From NCBI GenBank assembly GCA_037903475.1, contig JBAJFG010000425.1:186001-250000 (forward strand): a DNA stretch of 64,000 nucleotides, in the 5' to 3' direction. Position numbers and translations under genes: made by a program. Positions 58,582 to 64,000 of the stretch are shown piece after piece. Position 1 is the stretch's first letter; every line of letters begins with the position of its first letter. The stretch comes from Ancylostoma caninum. Its lineage: Eukaryota > Nematoda > Chromadorea > Rhabditida > Ancylostomatidae. The notes under the pieces were generated by a model that was not told where the DNA came from, did not search any database, and worked only from the letters and a program-made list of their open reading frames with translations.

Positions 58582-60320
58582 CGGTTCGCTCCGCAGCCAG
58601 TAGCAAATGGGTGCCCCCGGGCGACCCGGGGTCGCCCCTCTGCGTCCCTCTGTTAAACACTGAATTAACGAGGCCACAATTGAGTAAATGGATAAAACCA
58701 CTACCGGATTTCTATGAACGGACAGTGTGGAAAGTGCGTGCAGTAGAAATAGTGCTCTACGATGCTTTCGAAAAATTGACGATTGAGCACATTTTCATTT
58801 TTTTCCAATTTTCACGGTGCTACTTCAGATGAATTCCACGCTTTGTCGAAATCGTTGAGCGCTAGACAAAAAGTTAAAAATCAATTGCTTCCCTTCTCTC
58901 AATATTCTGAGGAACAAAATTGATGATTACGAAGTAATCGGGTTGGATTGTTTCAAAATACAGTTTCCCCATAGAGTCTACAAAATTTCTAAAATTATTG
59001 AAAATTCTGTGGCTTGCTCCAAAAATGCGAAGTTAATGACAGCTGGGTGTCTCTTCCAGCGAGATGGCAACCTCAGCGAAGATCATCAGCAGTTTCGTCA
59101 AACTATACAGCATAGTGCTGTAAATTTCATTTCATCTCAAACGGAAAGGGGAAGCATAAATGAAGATGATAAATTCGCCATAGAGGATAGTATCATTTGA
59201 TTGAAATAGCTATCAAATTAGGCCAAATTCAGAAATTGGAATGAATTTGCATCTGCGAAGCGTTAAAAGCATGACAGCAGATATTGGTGTTGGACTGGCT
59301 TGCGTTACCATGCTGTATAACCAACGTTGCACCGCTTGAGGCGTATTATCGAATAGTCGCGAGGTCAGCACAGCGATTACGAAGGGATCTGTGAAAGTCA
59401 CGCCAACCCTTCAGGCATTGTTCTGGTTTTCCCTGTTACCTACAGGATTAGAGAGGTCATATCGGTTGTCGTAGCGTAATTGCTCTTTCAAATAGTCAAA
59501 AGAGCGTTATAGTTATATGCAGGCCGCAACATTCTGATCATCTTTCTCATTTTTAATTCCATTGCAGTCTTCAATCAACAACTTCAATTTGGGATGTATC
59601 CTTCATTTTCTCAAAGTCTTAATTCGCTGATATCTACTGGTTTGGAAACGTACAACATTCGGCTAGTTTGAGCAAGCTTTCGAGTACTGTTGAGGAGTAC
59701 TGCTGAGACTCCTAGCTCGCTGTAGGGGACAGGCAGCTGTCACTAACTTCGGATTCTCGGAGCGAAGCGACCGAATTTTCGATTTTCTTTTTTCGAATTT
59801 TGGAATTCTTGGAGATTCAATGGGAAACCTGTATTTTAATACATTCCCTTGCGGATGTATCGAAATGATTAATTTCGTTTCTCAGAACATTTGAGGAAGA
59901 GAAGGAATTGACTTTTGAACTTTTCGTCTAGCGCTTCGTACGCTCGATGCGTAATTCACAGCCTAGGAACGTAAAGTTATAATGTTCGGATTCCCTCCTT
60001 TTTAAGGGTTTCATTAGAGCAAGAGTAGCTCTAAGTAACTGCATGGTAGTGGTCTCAGCAAACATGAAATTCGTCTGAAGTTGGACCGTGAAAATTGGAA
60101 AAAATGAAAATGTGCCCAATCGTCAATTTTTCAAAAGCATCGTAGAGCACTAGTTTTCCTGCACACACTTTCCACACGGCCGGTTCATAGAAATCCGGTA
60201 GTGATTTTATCCATTTACTTACTTTCGGCCTCGTTAATTCAGTGTTTAACAGAGGGACGCAGAGGGGCGACCCCGCGTCGCCTGAGGGCACCCATTTGCT
60301 ACTGGCTGCGGAGCGAACCG
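58582..60320. mobile_element. Fold-back element with coding-like arms
   Basis: TA at 58580-58581 and 60321-60322. The outer 30 bp of the ends (CGGTTCGCTCCGCAGCCAGT and on) are identical inverted copies. Arms run to about 58890 and from about 59900; the right arm has about 120 bp extra. Both arms keep an open frame with SPLCVPLLNTELTRP, SKWIK.LPDFYE and LYDAFEKLTI. The loop has an 85-codon frame (58943-59200, IQFPHRVYKISKIIENS). No known transposase motif. Confidence 0.8.
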
Positions 60321-61417
60321 TAAATGAGGCTCTCTACTATATACACTCCCCGTCGAAAAGATGGAGGATTACATGTGCGGTTTCATATTGTCGCGGCAGC
60401 AGAATCCTGGTGGACCCTCTTACTTGGAGCATGCTTTCTCCACATCCATCGTTCAGGTCCCACCGCGTTTCCGCAATTACGGAATCCGTCTATCCTTTCG
60501 ACAAGGATTGTATGTGTGGGTACGTGCGGAATAATATAGCTACTTACTTTTCTCCACTGCTCTCAAATTTTCCGGCATCATGGTAATCCTCCAAAGTTTT
60601 CTGGAATTGATTTTGATCGTGATCGCAGTCATTTTTGCTCCAGTACGATTTTACTGCGCTTAGATGTTATGTAGATGCAAACAAAAACTAGGCAGGCAAA
60701 GCCCTTCCACTCTATTTCTTTAAACTTCTTAACTTTTCTTTTTTTAAATGTACAATTACACCAATGTAGTGACCTTTACAACGCTGGGCTATAAAGCAGT
60801 GCTGACGAAGCAAGGGATATCATCGCATGAGCGAGAGATGCTAATTCAGAACTCATAAACAATCACTTTCAAAGCATATTCATATTTGTGGCGCCGGACC
60901 GTCCAAGGCTCTTATTTCCAAGACATCTGCGTCCCGTCACATACCGAGTACTCGGACCCTTGCCACGTTACCTCAGGGCTACGTAAACTCTGAAAAAAAA
61001 AAGAAGCCCGAGCCTGACGGGTCTGCGTGCGCCATGTTACATCTAACCTCTCGTAAACTCGAAGAATATCACTGTTTCTTATGGCTCTGCATCTTAAATA
61101 ATCAGTTCTCCCATACTTCTTCATGGAATAGCAAAGCAATCTCGGTTTGTTCTTTTTTTTTGTAGGTTTATTGACAAAAGATGTGGGCAAAACCCCTCTT
61201 CAGACCCCTCTCTTCTGGTCTTTACTGGTATCCAGAGGAAAAACGGTGCAGAGGAAGTGTATCGCGGCCGCAAAACGCGATATTTCCTAGGCCGTCGGCC
61301 CTTCCTAGGCATTTCAAAACGTTTCTCAAAAGAAATAGTGGTGAGACCTTGTAATCAGTGGATGAGCACCAAGAATTCTCATAAGAGCCCTTCTTAAAAT
61401 AGAAGGCCTGTGCCTGG
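60321..61417. other. No supported gene
   Basis: Contains a piece (60905-61000, GTTACCTCAGGGCTACGTAAAC) related to 61730-61810. Open frames at 60242-60586 start inside the fold-back element. Confidence 0.4.
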
Positions 61418-61504
61418 TTTGCTACCTTAGATTTTGCTTCCGGAAGATGACTGGTAAACAAAGTTTACCAGTCTTCTTCCGGAAGCAAAATCTAAGGTAG
61501 CAAA
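61418..61504. repeat. Near-perfect hairpin, 42-bp arms, 3-bp loop
   Basis: 61418-61459 and 61463-61504 are inverted copies differing at one position, around AAA. Arm start TTTGCTACCTTAGATTTTGC. The symmetry stops abruptly on both sides. Confidence 0.97.
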
Positions 61505-63730
61505 GCAGTCTCGAGTTCTCATTCTCGATGAAATGCCGAATAATCGTTCCGATAAGAGTGTGGAACCCTCCTCAATCTTACTTTGTCCTTTTTCTGCGAA
61601 TCTCTACCCTTAATACCGGGAATTCTATTCGAAAACGGAAAAAAATCGGCACTCGCTCGGTTCCTTAAGGGGATGAGTCACCGACCACGACCGTATTGCG
61701 AAACAGGGCCTAGCGCCTTCTTATGAAGGTACCGAGCCAGAGCGCGCCGCTTCGCGGCGCTCTGTCCCGGATCCGTGCGCCGCGTTACCTCTGGGCTCAT
61801 AAACTCTGTTCGCCGATCCATGAATGTTCGCCTGTCCAAGAATACAAAGTTACGGAGGCTTGCTTTCGTGGGTTGTTTTCGGCTAACTACTTTTGCGCGA
61901 AATAACAACAAGGTACATGGCATCGTACGATGATAGGAATTAAAAAACACTCTTTGACTTTCGCAAACACTCGTTGAGCAGTGCTGGTCTTTCTATTCAC
62001 AATTTCCTTACAACATATATGAAGCTCAGCTCACCTTCACCCAGTTCTCCTCCGTGAGCAACGACTGTCTTCGTCTGCAGGTAATGTCTCCTGCATGACG
62101 CGATTGACAAATAGGATCCTAAATTGAAAACCTTAAAATATGAGAAAGATCACGTGCTGTGGAAATTGTGTGAAAAATGTCGTGCGACCGCTAAAAAAGG
62201 TTCAAACTGCAAAACCCGGCAACGTTCACCGGCAGTTCCATTGCCTTTCTAACCCGCATAGTTGAACTGTTTGCCTGGTCAAAAATTTTTCTTGGGCTCG
62301 TGTGTTTTCGTATCTCACTTTTATTCCTGCAGATCTAGTTATCAGATAACAACTCCACAAACCTTTTTAGGTGCATCAACCACATAGCCTTTTTCAGCCC
62401 GGAAAGAAGATTTGATGCAGTCAACATTTTTTTCTTTCGGAACTATGAATGTCACCATTGCTTGGTATTTCACACCATCTTCAACTCTCTAAATAGTCAT
62501 TCTACTTTGCCCGTTGTAAAATTTGGTATTATCAATTTTGTGCTCATGTATTGTTTTCCATAATTTTATTTTCACGAGTTTGTGCACATATCTTGTTTCA
62601 CAGCTTCGGAGATGGGCACAAGTGTTGTGCTTGATGAAAATTTTCTTTCTATAAATCATCATTAGTAAATACTCAAAACTCTGCCTTTAGCCATGAATCC
62701 GTATTACGTGTTGCAAGCATACGTAACTCGACGCTCAGAAACGCTCTTTCAGTGAGATACTTTCCACCTTTCACAAGGTGTTGGTCGAGGAACGTCTTAA
62801 AAACACGAGAGAAGTCCAGAAAGCAGGACGAAAATTGTGCAACAGTCTAGATGGACGTTAGCGGCTATGTTGGGCGCAATCAAGCCGCTGATCGCTTTGC
62901 GTTTCATTCAATTGAATATGCCAAAAAACCGATGAAGTGGTTTTTGAACAAAAACCAAGGCCGCTGAAAGTGGATGTTGCTTAATAAAGTGATATTTTGC
63001 CTCGTGTATATCGCTGGGACAAGTCTGCTTACATGTCCCAAGCTTTGGCTTTCAGAAAAGTTGACGTTCAAACCTAGTCTTTACCGAACACCTAGCCTGT
63101 TAAGGAGTGAGCTTCAGCCACAAGATTCGATGCAAGAAGCCGAACAGGTGCGCCTCTAGTGGAGGGATGCAAAAATCAGTTCCGCAGCCAACCAACAAAA
63201 ATTTCTTCAATTGGAGCCTTGCATCTCCCTTTGGAACATTGTGTTGGCTTGATCCCTTCGGGTTTCTTTGCTCTATAAGAGGATTTCAACTCATATTATA
63301 CCAAAGTAGTCGCTCTAAGCATTCAAACATATGTACTGCAAGATTGCGCCTCATCAAATTCTCTATCAAAGTTGTTTAGAGGTAGCACCTACGGAAATTC
63401 CCGTCTCCTTCCACACCAAGATCGAATTCGGCCATCCCTTGCAAATCTGCTGAACTATTAATAATAAAAATCGCTTTTTTGTATTTTCTGAAAAAATTGA
63501 ACACTGTCTTCGTTATCACTATGGCGCTGAATCGGCATAAGCCCTTTGGACAACTTTGCGTGGCTGAATTCATGGTAATCCTTCATCCGACCACTGACTG
63601 CCGACTTGAGCGGTAGAACATGTTCTCCGAAATGAAGCCATCTTGAAGCGATCACGTATTTCTCTGCGAAGGATTCACGGATTCCAGGATTTTTCTTCTT
63701 TTCCCATTATATGGCTCCGCCACAAGAAGA
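61505..63730. other. No supported gene
   Basis: A GC palindrome (GCGCCGCTTCGCGGCGC) lies at about 61744. At 63377 GAGGTAGCACCTACGGAAAT looks like a diverged TTAA-MITE end. Short open frames only. Confidence 0.4.
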
Positions 63731-63746
63731 GTGCGCAGGCTTTCAG

Positions 63747-63838
63747 TAGTGGGAAAACGAAATCGTCCCAGGCTGGGATCCGTAGGCGTTGTCACGCAAC
63801 CAAAGATGGTTAGAGCGATTGCTCATCCCATAAACCAG
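63747..63838 (+). CDS. Possible internal exon, gene runs off the window
   Basis: Between GCTTTCAG and GTAATG, one frame reads VGKRNRPRLGSVGVV, then TQPKMVRAIAHPINQ. It is 92 nt with phase 1 in and 0 out, base-rich N-terminal half. Partner exons would lie beyond 64000 or in the poorly resolved part upstream. Family unknown. Confidence 0.3.
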
Positions 63839-64000
63839 GTAATGTTAAATGTAGCAATTGCATCATCGAACTTGGTTTCTTTTATCGCTTCTGTCACAGA
63901 GATCGTATGGGCGGGCATACAGGCCTTTCAGGTTTGAAATTTCTATGAGATCTTCATTTTTGTACTGTCGTGAAATTCAGACATAGTGTAATAACAGACG

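Overview
The window looks like nuclear DNA of a parasitic clade V nematode, most probably a strongylid or hookworm relative. The grounds are short GT-AG introns (about 50-70 bp) with TTTCAG-type acceptors, an ASP-type CAP protein gene, a nematode-style histidine acid phosphatase gene, and a repeat load of RTE and BEL/Pao retrotransposon relics, mariner/Tc1 elements, TTAA and 9-bp-duplication MITEs, and Helitron ends. No operon, bacterial or viral gene set is seen. The species cannot be fixed from the sequence alone.

Layout. 1-7193 and 9651-22055 are two directly repeated copies (A and B) of one segmental duplication. Each carries a small three-exon secreted-protein gene (minus strand, saposin-like at best guess), a Helitron-type 3' end, an ATCGAT-rich repeat block and the same dead RTE reverse transcriptase. 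Copy B is longer because it took in a mariner-bearing block, an LTR (itself hit by a mariner), a MITE, a TTAA element and other pieces. Copy A keeps the empty sites, so the insertions can be ordered.

22056-35717 holds the best gene, a mucin-like plus CAP-domain secreted protein in eight exons (24042-26111, minus), then a 60-bp minisatellite (28331-29310), several TIR elements and a three-exon proline-rich secreted protein gene (35092-35717, minus). 35991-43338 is mostly transposon: a BEL/Pao gag relic split by a 1.57-kb fold-back element, a Helitron, non-LTR scraps and MITEs. 43433-44531 is a decayed second copy of the mucin-CAP gene.

47705-52964 is a histidine-acid-phosphatase-like gene (minus) with a mariner in an intron, Gln in place of a catalytic His, and no recognisable RHG exon. 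54702-55241 is a small single-pass membrane protein gene. 56846-57360 is a Lys/Pro/Ala/Thr-rich exon. The rest is repeats, including a 1.74-kb fold-back element (58582-60320) and a near-perfect 42-bp-arm hairpin (61418-61504).

The gene models I could support are nearly all on the minus strand. Several encode secreted or membrane proteins of types expected at a parasite-host interface. Splice models were built by hand from reading frame, phase and GT-AG signals; no alignment or transcript data were available. I found no clearly new multi-gene system. The most unusual items are the mucin-CAP gene and its decayed paralogue, the altered phosphatase, a 129-bp templated insertion, and the two large fold-back elements.
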